From Aureispira sp045105775 (GTDB taxonomy: Bacteria; Bacteroidota; Bacteroidia; Chitinophagales; Saprospiraceae): a stretch of 64,000 bases of DNA. Position numbers and translations under genes: made by a program. Position 1 is the stretch's first letter. The number at the start of each line of letters is the position of its first letter. Location of the stretch: the NCBI GenBank assembly GCA_045105775.1, contig JBGCDW010000046.1:1-64000 (forward strand). The letters are read 5' to 3'. Of this stretch, positions 16,902 to 25,847 are shown in pieces. Under the pieces are notes generated by a model that worked only from the letters and a program-made list of their open reading frames with translations, did not search any database and was not told the DNA's origin.

Positions 16902-17867
16902 ATGACAAAAATAGCAAAAAATAAGCTAAAAGTGGCCTTGGCGCAGATTGCTCCTGTATGGCTCAACAAGCTAAAAACCTTGGAAAAAGTAGAGCAAGCA
17001 ATTAGAGAAGCTGCCCAAGAAGGAGCTGAATTGATTGTGTTTGGTGAAGGATTGGTGCCTGGTTATCCTTTTTGGCTGGCGTTGACAGGGGGGGCAGAAT
17101 GGAACAAAACCATAGTCAAAGAATTGCATGCCCACTATGCTCGCAATAGTGTAGTAATAGAGCAGGGAGATTTGGACGCGATTTGTGGCTTGGCCAAGCA
17201 ATACCAAATGGCCATTTATTTGGGCGTTATTGAACGTCCTCTAGATCGTGGAGGGCATAGTTTGTATGCTTCGTTGGTGTATATTGATCCACAAGGGAGC
17301 ATTCAGTCTGTTCATCGAAAATTACAGCCCACGTATGATGAACGGTTGACTTGGGCTTCGGGGGATGGCAATGGTTTGCGAGTGCATGCCCTCAAAGAAT
17401 TTACAGTAGGAGGGCTCAATTGTTGGGAAAACTGGATGCCTTTGCCTAGAGCAGCCTTGTATGGCCAAGGAGAGAATTTGCATATTGCCGTATGGCCGGG
17501 GAGCGAGCACAACACCAAAGACATTACTAGATTTATGGCCAGAGAAGGCCGTTCGTTTGTGGTTTCCGTATCGTGTTTGATGAAAAAAAGCGATTTTCCA
17601 GCAGATACGCCTCATTTGGAAGCAATTTTAGAGCAGGCACCAGATATTTTGACCAATGGAGGTTCTTGTGTAGCAGGGCCAGATGGTACGTTTATTATAC
17701 CGCCTGATACGACTACCGAGGGGAATATTTATGCCGTATTGGATTTTGATCGAATTTATGAGGAGCGGCAGAATTTTGATGCGGTTGGACATTATTCGCG
17801 GCCAGATGTGACCCAATTGCAGGTGAATCGAACGCGACAGAGCACCCTGAAATTGAAGGATGATTGA
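16902..17867 (+). CDS. Nitrilase-superfamily C-N hydrolase
   Basis: The 321-residue protein shows the catalytic triad of the family: Glu in FGEGLVPGYPFW, Lys in VHRKLQPTYDERLTW, Cys in GGLNCWENWMPLPR. The Cys-Trp-Glu context and the YDERLTW segment fit branch 1 (true nitrilases, converting nitriles to carboxylic acid and ammonia) better than amidase branches. The substrate cannot be read from sequence. It stands alone on the + strand and converges on hemB with a strong hairpin between them. Confidence 0.88.
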   Translation: MTKIAKNKLKVALAQIAPVWLNKLKTLEKVEQAIREAAQEGAELIVFGEGLVPGYPFWLALTGGAEWNKTIVKELHAHYARNSVVIEQGDLDAICGLAKQYQMAIYLGVIERPLDRGGHSLYASLVYIDPQGSIQSVHRKLQPTYDERLTWASGDGNGLRVHALKEFTVGGLNCWENWMPLPRAALYGQGENLHIAVWPGSEHNTKDITRFMAREGRSFVVSVSCLMKKSDFPADTPHLEAILEQAPDILTNGGSCVAGPDGTFIIPPDTTTEGNIYAVLDFDRIYEERQNFDAVGHYSRPDVTQLQVNRTRQSTLKLKDD

Positions 17868-17885
17868 TATTGGGCGTAAAACGAA

Positions 17886-17922
17886 TATTGGCAGGGACGC
17901 AAGATCTGCGTCCCTGCCAATA
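17886..17922. repeat. GC-rich palindrome between convergent genes
   Basis: TATTGGCAGGGACGCA (17886-17901) pairs perfectly with 17907-17922 around a 5-nt loop. It has no T tract. It may stop transcription from both sides, and its GGGACGCA core resembles the palindromes at 53071, 62015 and 62974. Confidence 0.8.
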
Positions 17923-17930
17923 CCTGTATA

Positions 17931-18920
17931 TTATCCCCTAAAACCTTTGCCTTCCTTGACCAATTGTGCATAGGCTTTGGCAAAATAGGTCAAAATCACA
18001 TCGGCACCTGCACGTTTGATAGACATCAACATTTCGGGCATTGCTTGTTCAAAGTTGAGCCAGCCATTCTGACAAGCAGCCGTAAGCATGGCACATTCTC
18101 CACTCACATTATAGGCAGCAATGGGAATATCTGCATGTTCTTTGAGTAGGTGTATAATATCCAAATAGGGGAGGGCAGGTTTTACCATCAAATAATCTGC
18201 GCCTTCTTGTATGTCCAAATTGGCTTCAATCAATGCCTCGCGTTTGTTGGCAGGATTCATTTGGTACGTTTTTTTGTCGCCTGCTTTTGGAGCCGAATCC
18301 AAGGCATCTCTAAAAGGCCCATAAAAAGCAGAAGCATACTTGGCGGTATAAGACATGATGGATACCTCTAAATAACCTGCCTCGTCTAGTTCTTCTCTCA
18401 TAAACCCTACGCGCCCGTCCATCATATCAGAAGGGCCCAAAATATCGGCACCAGCTTGTGCCTGTGCAATAGCCATCTTACCCAAAATTGGCAAAGTTTC
18501 ATCATTGAGAATAACCCCATCCGAAACCAAGCCATCGTGTCCGTCAGAACTATAAGGATCCATGGCTACATCGGTCATCAGACAAGTCTCTGGAAAGGTT
18601 TCTTTGATTTTGCGTAAGGCATGCAAGTAAAAATTATCCTCGGCATAACTATAACTGGCCACTTTGTCTTTGAGGGATTCCTCAATGGCTGGAAAGAGTA
18701 CAAAGGTGCGTAATCCCAATTCTAAACAAGCTTCAATTTCGGGCAACAGACGATCCAAAGACCATCGGTAATTGCCAGGGAGTGAAGGCACCTCTTCTTT
18801 TTTGTTGTGTCCATCGTACAAAAAGAAAGGATAGATGAGGTGTTGAACAGCTAACTGTGTTTCTTGTGCATGAAAACGCACAGCAGCACTTTTGCGATTG
18901 CGTCTAGGTCTTTGATACAT
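17931..18920 (-). CDS. hemB: Porphobilinogen synthase (ALA dehydratase)
   Basis: The 329-residue protein joins two 5-aminolevulinate molecules into porphobilinogen in haem synthesis. The two active-site lysines lie in SIMSYTAKYAS and DYLMVKPALPY. The metal loop reads TDVAMDPYSSDGHDG and lacks the Cys triad of zinc enzymes, so it belongs to the Mg/K-dependent type. Full length with a normal start MYQRPRRNR. It lies next to surE on the same strand; no other haem gene is in the window. Confidence 0.95.
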   Translation of the reverse strand: MYQRPRRNRKSAAVRFHAQETQLAVQHLIYPFFLYDGHNKKEEVPSLPGNYRWSLDRLLPEIEACLELGLRTFVLFPAIEESLKDKVASYSYAEDNFYLHALRKIKETFPETCLMTDVAMDPYSSDGHDGLVSDGVILNDETLPILGKMAIAQAQAGADILGPSDMMDGRVGFMREELDEAGYLEVSIMSYTAKYASAFYGPFRDALDSAPKAGDKKTYQMNPANKREALIEANLDIQEGADYLMVKPALPYLDIIHLLKEHADIPIAAYNVSGECAMLTAACQNGWLNFEQAMPEMLMSIKRAGADVILTYFAKAYAQLVKEGKGFRG

Positions 18921-18962
18921 AGCAATAAAGGATGAATGAAGTAGATGTATAGGAAGTTGTTC

Positions 18963-19274
18963 CTAAGAAAATAAACTGGTTTGAAAATAGAAAAACCAAA
19001 TAAAGCAATAAATTACAGTAGGAACCATTATACCACGAATAAACTCCTCCATGTAACGTTTGTTGGCAAAATAAGTTGGGATTAGGTTAATGCAAAAAGC
19101 CATCAATACTAGTGTACTTTCTTTAAAACCTGTCCAGAGAAACTTATCATTGCCTGTAACACTGACAGAATTAGAGTTGACCAATGCTCCATCTAGATAC
19201 GTAATAAAAACAAAGGCAATAAAGGGAAGAATCATCCCTATGGTAAAACCGTTTATAAATTTATTTTTTAGCAT
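18963..19274 (-). CDS. Small multi-pass membrane protein, unknown
   Basis: The ATG at 19274 (MLKNKFINGFTIGMILPFIAF) was preferred over 19367, because it opens directly into a hydrophobic segment and avoids crowding the surE stop. The 103-residue protein has about three hydrophobic segments (residues 8-24, 45-62, 80-97). It lies between surE and hemB on the same strand and could be in one transcript with surE. No family recognised with confidence. Confidence 0.6.
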   Translation of the reverse strand: MLKNKFINGFTIGMILPFIAFVFITYLDGALVNSNSVSVTGNDKFLWTGFKESTLVLMAFCINLIPTYFANKRYMEEFIRGIMVPTVIYCFIWFFYFQTSLFS

Positions 19275-19374
19275 TCGTATAGAATTAAAGTAAAAAGGAA
19301 GATAGTTTGAACTTAAAAAGCCTAGAACAATGGTTCTAATGTTGCTTTTGTAAGAATGCACAATCAACCAAAAG

Positions 19375-20151
19375 TTACGCTGTGGTTAGATGTTCTAAAC
19401 TTTCTAATGCCGTGTGTTGGGTTAAGTCGTGCATAATGGGTACCACAGAAACATAGCCATTTTGCAATGCCCAAACGTCAGAATCTTCGCCTTCATCCAA
19501 GTAAACATATTTTCCTTTGAGCCAGTAATATTTGCGTCCCATAGGATCTTTACCTTCTTGAAAATCTTCGGCCCAGTGGCCTTTGGCTTGGCGACAAATG
19601 CGAATACCTTTGATGGCTTCTAGGGGCAGTTTAGGAATATTAACATTGAGCAGATTGGTGCTGCCTAAACCTTCTTGGAGTGCTTTTTGAACGAGTTGTC
19701 GTACAAAGTGTTTTGCTGCCGAAAAATCAGCATCAGGCGCAAAATCTAGCAACGAAAAGCCAATAGAGGGAATTCCTTCTAGAGCAGCCTCCATAGCCGC
19801 TGACATGGTGCCAGAGTACAGTATGTTGATCGAAGAATTGGAGCCGTGGTTGATACCCGACAGGCACAAGTCTACGGGAGTATCTTTGAGTACGACATAT
19901 TTGGCAATTTTGATGCAATCTACAGGAGTGCCCGTACATTCATAGGCTTCTACTTCTGGACCAAATAAATCTACTTTGTGTATTCGAATGGGGTCTTCTA
20001 TGGTAATAGAGTGTCCTTGAGCCGATTGAGGGCTATCAGGAGCGACTACTACTACGCGTCCAAAATCTTTGGCGACGGCAATTAGACTGGCAATACCACC
20101 TGCCGTGATACCATCATCATTACAAATCAAAATAGTTGGTTGCTTAGACAT
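19375..20151 (-). CDS. surE: 5'/3'-nucleotidase SurE
   Basis: The 258-residue protein has the N-terminal metal site ILICNDDGITAGGI, the conserved VVVVAPDSPQSAQGHSIT, ECTGTPVDC and LSGINHGSN. It removes phosphate from nucleoside monophosphates and often polyphosphate, with a divalent metal held by the two Asp of NDDG. The start at 20151 (MSKQPTIL) was chosen; an in-frame ATG 27 bp upstream is possible but adds unconserved residues. Confidence 0.95.
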   Translation of the reverse strand: MSKQPTILICNDDGITAGGIASLIAVAKDFGRVVVVAPDSPQSAQGHSITIEDPIRIHKVDLFGPEVEAYECTGTPVDCIKIAKYVVLKDTPVDLCLSGINHGSNSSINILYSGTMSAAMEAALEGIPSIGFSLLDFAPDADFSAAKHFVRQLVQKALQEGLGSTNLLNVNIPKLPLEAIKGIRICRQAKGHWAEDFQEGKDPMGRKYYWLKGKYVYLDEGEDSDVWALQNGYVSVVPIMHDLTQHTALESLEHLTTA

Positions 20152-20529
20152 GTTTTGTTGGTTAATGATAAGCATCAATAGAACAAAGAACAGGGCTTGA
20201 TTGGATCTTTTGGTCGAGCAATTGGAGGCTACAGTCTCCTGGTTATTGCTTTGTTGGTAAATTGAATCAATATCTACAAAAAAAGATCTTTTTGTTACGT
20301 GCTCTTTTGAGAAGTTATTGTAAATTTATTGATGATTATCTCCATTAATAAAGGAAACAAGAAGGCAGAATTCAGAAGATTCTACCAAAATTACCTCCAA
20401 AATTATAAAAACTACTCTTACTATTCGTCATATCTTATAAAAGTTCTTAAAATTGGTCTTTGAATAGAAAAGGGAAGTTGTATAAACAAAACTTTTGAGT
20501 AGTTGTAACGTCCATTAAATAATCAAATT
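20152..20529. other. Divergent promoter region between surE and pepP
   Basis: This 378-bp region has no gene. I see no clear TAnnTTTG box. A small A5-GATC-T5-type palindrome near 20280 and an imperfect hairpin near 20215-20255 are the only structures noticed. Confidence 0.5.
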
Positions 20530-22311
20530 ATGATAACTGTAGAAGCGCGTTTGCGCCAATTGAGAAAGGCTATGGCCAAAGCAAAACTTGATGCTTTGAT
20601 ATTGCCTTCTAATGATCCGCATCAAAGTGAATATGTAGCAGAATATTGGAAAGTAAGAGAATATTTTTCAGGGTTCACAGGGTCAGCTGGAATTTTGATT
20701 GTATTGGCAGATTATGCAGCACTTTGGACAGATTCGCGTTACTTTTTGCAAGCAGAAAAAGAATTGGAGGGATCGGGTATTGTGTTGCACCGTTTAGTGG
20801 AACAAACCGCTCCAGAGCATTTGCATTGGTTGGTCGATTATTTGCCAGAAGGATCTACTATTGGGGGAGAGGCAGCTATGTTTTCAGTACATCAGGTATA
20901 CTATTTACAGCGTTTGGCGAGTACCAAATCTATTGAAATAAAAGCGGCTAAGAATATCATAGGCAATGTATGGAAGAAACGTCCTGATATGCCTGGTTCT
21001 ATAGCGTATGATTTTGATATAAAATATGCAGGTGTTTCTAGAGAGGATAAATTGACTAGGCTGCGTGCGTTTATGAAACAGCGGGGGGTTAACTTTTATT
21101 TTGTTAGTGCCTTGCATGAGATTGCATGGTTGTTGAATATTCGTGCTTGGGATGTAGATTTTACACCCGTGGTCTTGTCTTATTTACTGGTTGGAGAGAA
21201 GAATGCTACCTTGTTTGTCAAGGATTACAAAATACCAAACGCTCTCAAAGAGAAATTGAAAGCAGCTGGAATTGCACTCAAAGACTATGGTTCTATTGTA
21301 CACGGTTTGGGAGCAATTTCTAGCCATAAGGTAGTGTATGCCGACAAGCATGATTTTAGTTGGAAATGCCAAATGTCTATGCACGAGAATATAGTGTTGG
21401 GTGAATCGGTCATTACGCCTTGGATGGCTATTAAAAATCCAACAGAAATTCAGCACTTCAAAGATGTAATGGTCAAAGATGGGGTGGCATTGATCAAATT
21501 ATACCGTTGGCTCGAAGATACCTTGGGCAATCGTTCTGTAAAAGAAACAGAAGTAGCAATACAACTCGCCAAGTTTAGAAGCGAGCAAGAAGGCTATAAG
21601 GGCGAGAGTTTTCCAGCTATTGTAGGATATGAAGCCAATGGGGCTATTGTGCATTATCGTGCTCAAGAGGAAGACTGTGCCTCTATCGAAAAACGAGGTA
21701 TGTTGTTGTTGGACAGTGGCGGACAGTACATCAATGGCACCACAGATATTACTAGAACAGTACACTTTGGAGAGCCTACACCAGAACAAAGAAAGCATTA
21801 TACCCTTGTTCTAAAAGGGAATATAGGCTTGCAAATGGTACATTTCCCCAAAGGGATAACAGGGGCACAGCTAGATACCTTGGCTCGTTTTCCACTTTGG
21901 AAAGAAGGATTGAACTATGGTCATGGAACAGGGCATGGAGTTGGGTTTTTCTTGGGCGTACACGAGGCACCACAGGGCTTTGCACCCAATATCAAAAGCT
22001 CTAGAGGATATACCCCTATAGAGGAAAATACAGTAACTTCTAATGAACCTGGTTATTATAAGCCAGGCACTTATGGTATTCGTATCGAAAACTTAATGCA
22101 ATGTGTTCCTTCTGATAAGAATCCTGATTTCTTGGCATTTGAGGTCTTGACACTATTTCCGATTGCTACCAATATGATTGACAATAGCTTGCTGAATTAT
22201 GCGGAGCGTGTTTGGCTCAATCGCTATCATCGAAAAGTGTATTCTGCTTTGTCTCCTAATTTGGGAGAAAAAGATAGAGCTTGGTTATGGAACCATTGTC
22301 AGGCAATTTAA
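20530..22311 (+). CDS. pepP: Xaa-Pro aminopeptidase (M24B, three-domain form)
   Basis: The 593-residue protein has two creatinase-like N-terminal domains and an M24 catalytic domain. Metal ligands are seen as DSGGQYINGTTDITRT (two Asp), HGTGHGVGFFLGVHE (His), TSNEPGYYKPGTYGIRIEN (two Glu). The length matches the three-domain cytosolic enzyme of eukaryotes and many Bacteroidota, longer than the E. coli type. It removes N-terminal residues before proline using two metal ions. It stands alone with its own terminator. Confidence 0.93.
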   Translation: MITVEARLRQLRKAMAKAKLDALILPSNDPHQSEYVAEYWKVREYFSGFTGSAGILIVLADYAALWTDSRYFLQAEKELEGSGIVLHRLVEQTAPEHLHWLVDYLPEGSTIGGEAAMFSVHQVYYLQRLASTKSIEIKAAKNIIGNVWKKRPDMPGSIAYDFDIKYAGVSREDKLTRLRAFMKQRGVNFYFVSALHEIAWLLNIRAWDVDFTPVVLSYLLVGEKNATLFVKDYKIPNALKEKLKAAGIALKDYGSIVHGLGAISSHKVVYADKHDFSWKCQMSMHENIVLGESVITPWMAIKNPTEIQHFKDVMVKDGVALIKLYRWLEDTLGNRSVKETEVAIQLAKFRSEQEGYKGESFPAIVGYEANGAIVHYRAQEEDCASIEKRGMLLLDSGGQYINGTTDITRTVHFGEPTPEQRKHYTLVLKGNIGLQMVHFPKGITGAQLDTLARFPLWKEGLNYGHGTGHGVGFFLGVHEAPQGFAPNIKSSRGYTPIEENTVTSNEPGYYKPGTYGIRIENLMQCVPSDKNPDFLAFEVLTLFPIATNMIDNSLLNYAERVWLNRYHRKVYSALSPNLGEKDRAWLWNHCQAI

Positions 22312-22337
22312 GAGAATACAAATTTTATCAATAAAGA

Positions 22338-22376
22338 TGGATTGATGCTTTTGGAAGTGTCAATCCATTTTTTTTG
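22338..22376 (+). terminator. Terminator of pepP
   Basis: TGGATTGA (22338-22345) pairs with TCAATCCA (22360-22367), followed by eight T. Confidence 0.85.
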
Positions 22377-22576
22377 GTGCACTTCAGTGTTGACAGTATT
22401 TTTTTAAACATTGTTTCACAAATTCTTTTATTAGATTGCGCTTTGTCTAGGGTGCTTATTTTCCTAACATTGCATACACCGACAAAAACTTTATCTAAAA
22501 CATTTTGTTTTGTTATGTATTAAGCATTATTTTGTAAAAAAAATACAAAGTAGCCATTAATAAATAGTAATTAACT

Positions 22577-23920
22577 ATGTTGATAGAATTTTCAGTAACT
22601 AATTTCCGTTCTTTTAAAGATCAAGTAACTTTGTCTTTACTCCCAGCTGCTATACGAGAAAAAAGAAAGGTAACTCCTATTCTTATAGAGGATTACCGTG
22701 ATTTGGCTGTACTTCCTTCAGCTATTCTATATGGACCTAACAATTCAGGAAAGAGTAATCTGTTTACTGCCGCTGCTGCTTTACGTTGGTTGGTGGTAAA
22801 ATCGGGGAACTTTAACTCAGATAAGGATCTACCAAATGAAATATTTGTGATGGATTTAAGGTGCAAAGATTTACCTACTGTTTTTGAAATTGATTTTCTA
22901 GCAAAGAATGGAAAACGTTATGAATACAGTGTAGCATTTAAGGAGCAAGAAATTATTAATGAAGAGCTTATTCGTTATGAGAGTAGGCCAAAAAAAACTA
23001 CACGCTTAACACTGTTTTCTAGATTTAAGCAAGAAGTTAAGTTTCCAGGAAACAGCCTAAAAGGAAGTAAAAATTTTAATTTTGAAAAAAATCAACTTGT
23101 ACTTTCTAGAGGCGACATTGAGGGGAATGATGAATTGCAAGAGGTGTACAGTTTTTTTTCTGGGTTCAAAGTACACCAGTTGGCAGAAGCTGCCTACGTG
23201 AAATTTCTGGAAAAAAACTATAGTAAATTTGTCCAAAAAGATCCAAATTCTGATTTTAAGCAAATCATTGATCAAATAATTGCTGAGTTTGATAAATCCA
23301 TTATTGAATTACGTTCTGCAGCGAGGGATGTTAGCAAGGTTAAGTTTTCTGAAGATATTCCTGATGAAATAAAAAAAGATTTGTTACACAGGTTGAAGAG
23401 TCAGACCTATACCATTCATAGATTATATGAAAAGGGCAAAGATACAGGAGATACAGTAGAATTGCCTCTAAGTAAACAATCTACGGGTATGCGTAAATTT
23501 TTAGCTATTCTACCTGAAGTTCTACCTATTTTAGAAAATGGAGGAGTGTTGTTTCTAGATGAATTGAATGTGAGTTTACATACAGAAATAACAACTTTTA
23601 TCATCAATTTATTTAAAAATCCTAAGACTAATCCTAAACATGCACAGCTTATTACAACAACACATGATATGATGTTGTTAAATCGCTCGCTTTTTGATAG
23701 AGATCAAATTTATGTTACAGAAAAAGATGAGTTTGGAGCAAGTGTTTTATGTGCTTTTTCAGATTATAATTTTGGTAAGATGAGAAGTCCCAACTTGGCT
23801 CAGTATTATGAATCTGGAAAGGTAGGAGGAGTGCCTCAATTGTTTGTCTCCTATATCAATTCTATCATCACGAAATATTTAGAAAATGGGCAGCAGGAAA
23901 AAAAATCGGCGGAGCGGTAG
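22577..23920 (+). CDS. AAA15-type ATPase, RloA/AbiLi-like defence protein
   Basis: The 447-residue protein starts MLIEFSVTNFRSFKDQVTLSL, the SMC-like ATPase N terminus of the AAA15/COG1106 group. Walker A is YGPNNSGKSNLF (about residue 55), an ABC-like signature is KQSTGMRKFLAI, and Walker B is GGVLFLDELNVSLH, with a switch His in TTTHDMML. In known systems (RloA-RloB, AbiLi-AbiLii) such an ATPase senses infection and controls a partner nuclease-like protein. Its 3' end overlaps the next gene by 35 bp, the usual sign of coupled expression. Both genes look more AT-rich than the flanking housekeeping genes (judged by eye), which fits horizontal acquisition. Confidence 0.85.
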   Translation: MLIEFSVTNFRSFKDQVTLSLLPAAIREKRKVTPILIEDYRDLAVLPSAILYGPNNSGKSNLFTAAAALRWLVVKSGNFNSDKDLPNEIFVMDLRCKDLPTVFEIDFLAKNGKRYEYSVAFKEQEIINEELIRYESRPKKTTRLTLFSRFKQEVKFPGNSLKGSKNFNFEKNQLVLSRGDIEGNDELQEVYSFFSGFKVHQLAEAAYVKFLEKNYSKFVQKDPNSDFKQIIDQIIAEFDKSIIELRSAARDVSKVKFSEDIPDEIKKDLLHRLKSQTYTIHRLYEKGKDTGDTVELPLSKQSTGMRKFLAILPEVLPILENGGVLFLDELNVSLHTEITTFIINLFKNPKTNPKHAQLITTTHDMMLLNRSLFDRDQIYVTEKDEFGASVLCAFSDYNFGKMRSPNLAQYYESGKVGGVPQLFVSYINSIITKYLENGQQEKKSAER

Positions 23921-25319
23921 AAAATCTTTAAAAAAGGGTAAGCAAGTTATAGAAGAGCACAAAGAAGTTATTGGGGAAGGTTCTTTTGATAAAAGAACAG
24001 CAGGAAATTTAAGTCTACTAAAAAATATTCTGATTGTTTGTGAAGGAGAAACAGAGGCCGCCTATTTTTTTGCTTTAAAGAAATTTTTGGATCACAAACT
24101 GATTATTGGTGTTGAAATTTTGCCAGACTTAGATACTCAAGATAAAAAAAGAGGATCTGAAGGATCTGCATTATCTAAGCTGTTAGAAGTAGCTTTAGAG
24201 AAAATGCGAGAGAAAGATTATGCTGAAGTTTGGGTTGTTATGGATAATGACGAAGATAATGCCTATAAGTTGGATAACCACTCAATTGATAGAATTAAAT
24301 ATGAAGATCCCATTTCGTCCAAAATTTTAAAAACTAACCAAGTTAAGGCTTTAAATGTACGTGTAGACGAAGAAAAGAAAGAAAGAATACACTATTTTTT
24401 GCATCGGTCAGAATATGAGGATTTCCTAAGGAACCTGCTCCCTGATTTAACCGCAGTTGAAATTAGCAGAATTATTAAATTGACGACTAAAAAAGAAATT
24501 TTTGAACAATTTGAAGCTGATCGAACTGACTTTTTTGAAAAAAAACATAAAACCTCTTTAGATAAAAAAGAACAAGAGAATTTAGCTCGAATTAAAATAG
24601 CTTTTAGTGCGATCTCTTTTGAACATTGGCTTTTATTGCACTATGAGTATAATGCTACTGCTTTTTATAATTCTAGAGAATATCTCCCATATTTTGATGA
24701 GAACAATTATTTAAAGCATAGTAAAAATGGACATGAAAAACCGTTCAAAAGAGGCTATCTTTTATATGAAGAAGAAAATCAATTCAAAGCTTTTTTTGAA
24801 CATGCGGAAAAAACAGCGATTCCAAATGCTCTTTTTTTGCAAAATTCCTATGTCGCTCCTCAGATAGGCCAAGGTTTAAGCTACTATGAAATAAATCCTT
24901 ATTGTGATGTTTTCTACTTGGTTGGGAGTCTTATTAATACTGAGTTTTTAAAGCTAGGAACGGTTTATCAGATAAAAACAAATAATGATCCTAAGAAAAA
25001 CTTATTGAAGAATTTGAGCTTAATTAAGAATGAAACCAGACTCAGTCTTAGTTTTCAATTGGTCTATAAACAGTCATTATTCGATAGAAATATTGAGGCA
25101 GTTCTCTCATTTGTTGTATATCCTCAGAATGGAACAGTTCGAAACTTTGTGCCACAGAATATCCAATATAATAGTAAAATTTATCGAAAAGATGATTTGG
25201 TAGAAATAGAATTTGACTTAGCTTCTTTTCAGCAAAGAGAAAACTGTTGTCTTTATTTTAATTTAAAGGAGCTTTACCCTAATAAGGGGAAACAGCTTTG
25301 TTATACGTTTGTTGTTTAG
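23886..25319 (+). CDS. RloB/AbiLii-like protein with long C-terminal extension
   Basis: The 477-residue protein begins with a very basic tail (GSRKKNRRSGRKSLKKGKQ). A TOPRIM-like RloB domain at about residues 45-260 has ILIVCEGETEAAYFFALK (acidic Glu), VWVVMDNDEDNA (Asp pair) and AFSAISFEHWLLLHYEY (the FExWLLLH motif of RloB). Known RloB-like proteins are usually about 200-230 residues. Here about 190 more follow, predicted beta-rich (LSLSFQLVYKQSLFD, LVEIEFDLASF), with no family I can name. It likely acts as nuclease or toxin effector of the pair with the upstream ATPase (inference). Confidence 0.8.
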   Translation: MGSRKKNRRSGRKSLKKGKQVIEEHKEVIGEGSFDKRTAGNLSLLKNILIVCEGETEAAYFFALKKFLDHKLIIGVEILPDLDTQDKKRGSEGSALSKLLEVALEKMREKDYAEVWVVMDNDEDNAYKLDNHSIDRIKYEDPISSKILKTNQVKALNVRVDEEKKERIHYFLHRSEYEDFLRNLLPDLTAVEISRIIKLTTKKEIFEQFEADRTDFFEKKHKTSLDKKEQENLARIKIAFSAISFEHWLLLHYEYNATAFYNSREYLPYFDENNYLKHSKNGHEKPFKRGYLLYEEENQFKAFFEHAEKTAIPNALFLQNSYVAPQIGQGLSYYEINPYCDVFYLVGSLINTEFLKLGTVYQIKTNNDPKKNLLKNLSLIKNETRLSLSFQLVYKQSLFDRNIEAVLSFVVYPQNGTVRNFVPQNIQYNSKIYRKDDLVEIEFDLASFQQRENCCLYFNLKELYPNKGKQLCYTFVV

Positions 25320-25847
25320 TTTTTTTAAAATGTAAATTTATTTCATTGTTTAAGTTACTTCTTCTTCAGTTAATTTTAACCATTTTGCAATAATTTGGAC
25401 TGGAATTCCGTTTCTATTAAAAGCCAATTATTGCCTCAATTTTCTGTTCTTGTATACCTTTTCCGTTTCTTTGACATAGATAGTTTTTTCTATTAATGTA
25501 AGCTTTTTTTAACTTATCTTTGTGTCCATTCTCCTGACAGATTCCAATGCTCTTTAAGCAGTTCACTTAAAAAAACTCTAAAATTCCAAAATTTGCTTTT
25601 TGTCTTAAGTAAGTACACCTATGTAATACGGCACACTATTTTGTTTTTTATCATTCTGTCATCGTCTTGCTAATTATAGGCTATAAATAATCTTAATAAT
25701 AGCAAAATATGCCTTTTTGAATATCCCGTATTACATAGGTGACTACTTAATAAGCGTTTTATCGCCCAATCGAAGCGAATATGTTTTTTATGTTGCAGTC
25801 CCTCTATTTTTCTGTAAAAAAACGAAAAGACTGTTGTAGTAGGAGGG
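25320..25847. other. Intergenic region carrying a MITE-like element
   Basis: This 528-bp stretch between convergent genes has no gene. It carries the inverted-repeat element at 25604-25750. A TATCTTTG -7-like box (25515-25522) points toward that element without a properly spaced -33 box. Confidence 0.6.
25604..25750. mobile_element. MITE-like element, ~147 bp
   Basis: Terminal inverted repeats contain an exact 16-bp match, CACCTATGTAATACGG at 25616-25631 against 25726-25741, extended imperfectly to 20-23 bp outward. Both ends are flanked by CTTAA (25604-25608 and 25746-25750), a plausible target duplication. No reading frame is inside, so it would depend on a transposase elsewhere. Confidence 0.65.

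Noticed and set aside
22577..25319. PARIS (AriA/AriB) identity for the ATPase pair
   Set aside because: AriB carries DUF4435; here the partner has the FExWLLLH and DNDEDN pattern of RloB, so AbiL/RloAB is the better match.
25515..25522. Orphan TATCTTTG promoter pointing toward the MITE-like element
   Set aside because: No -33 TTTG at the right spacing and no gene downstream; such 8-mers occur by chance in AT-rich DNA.
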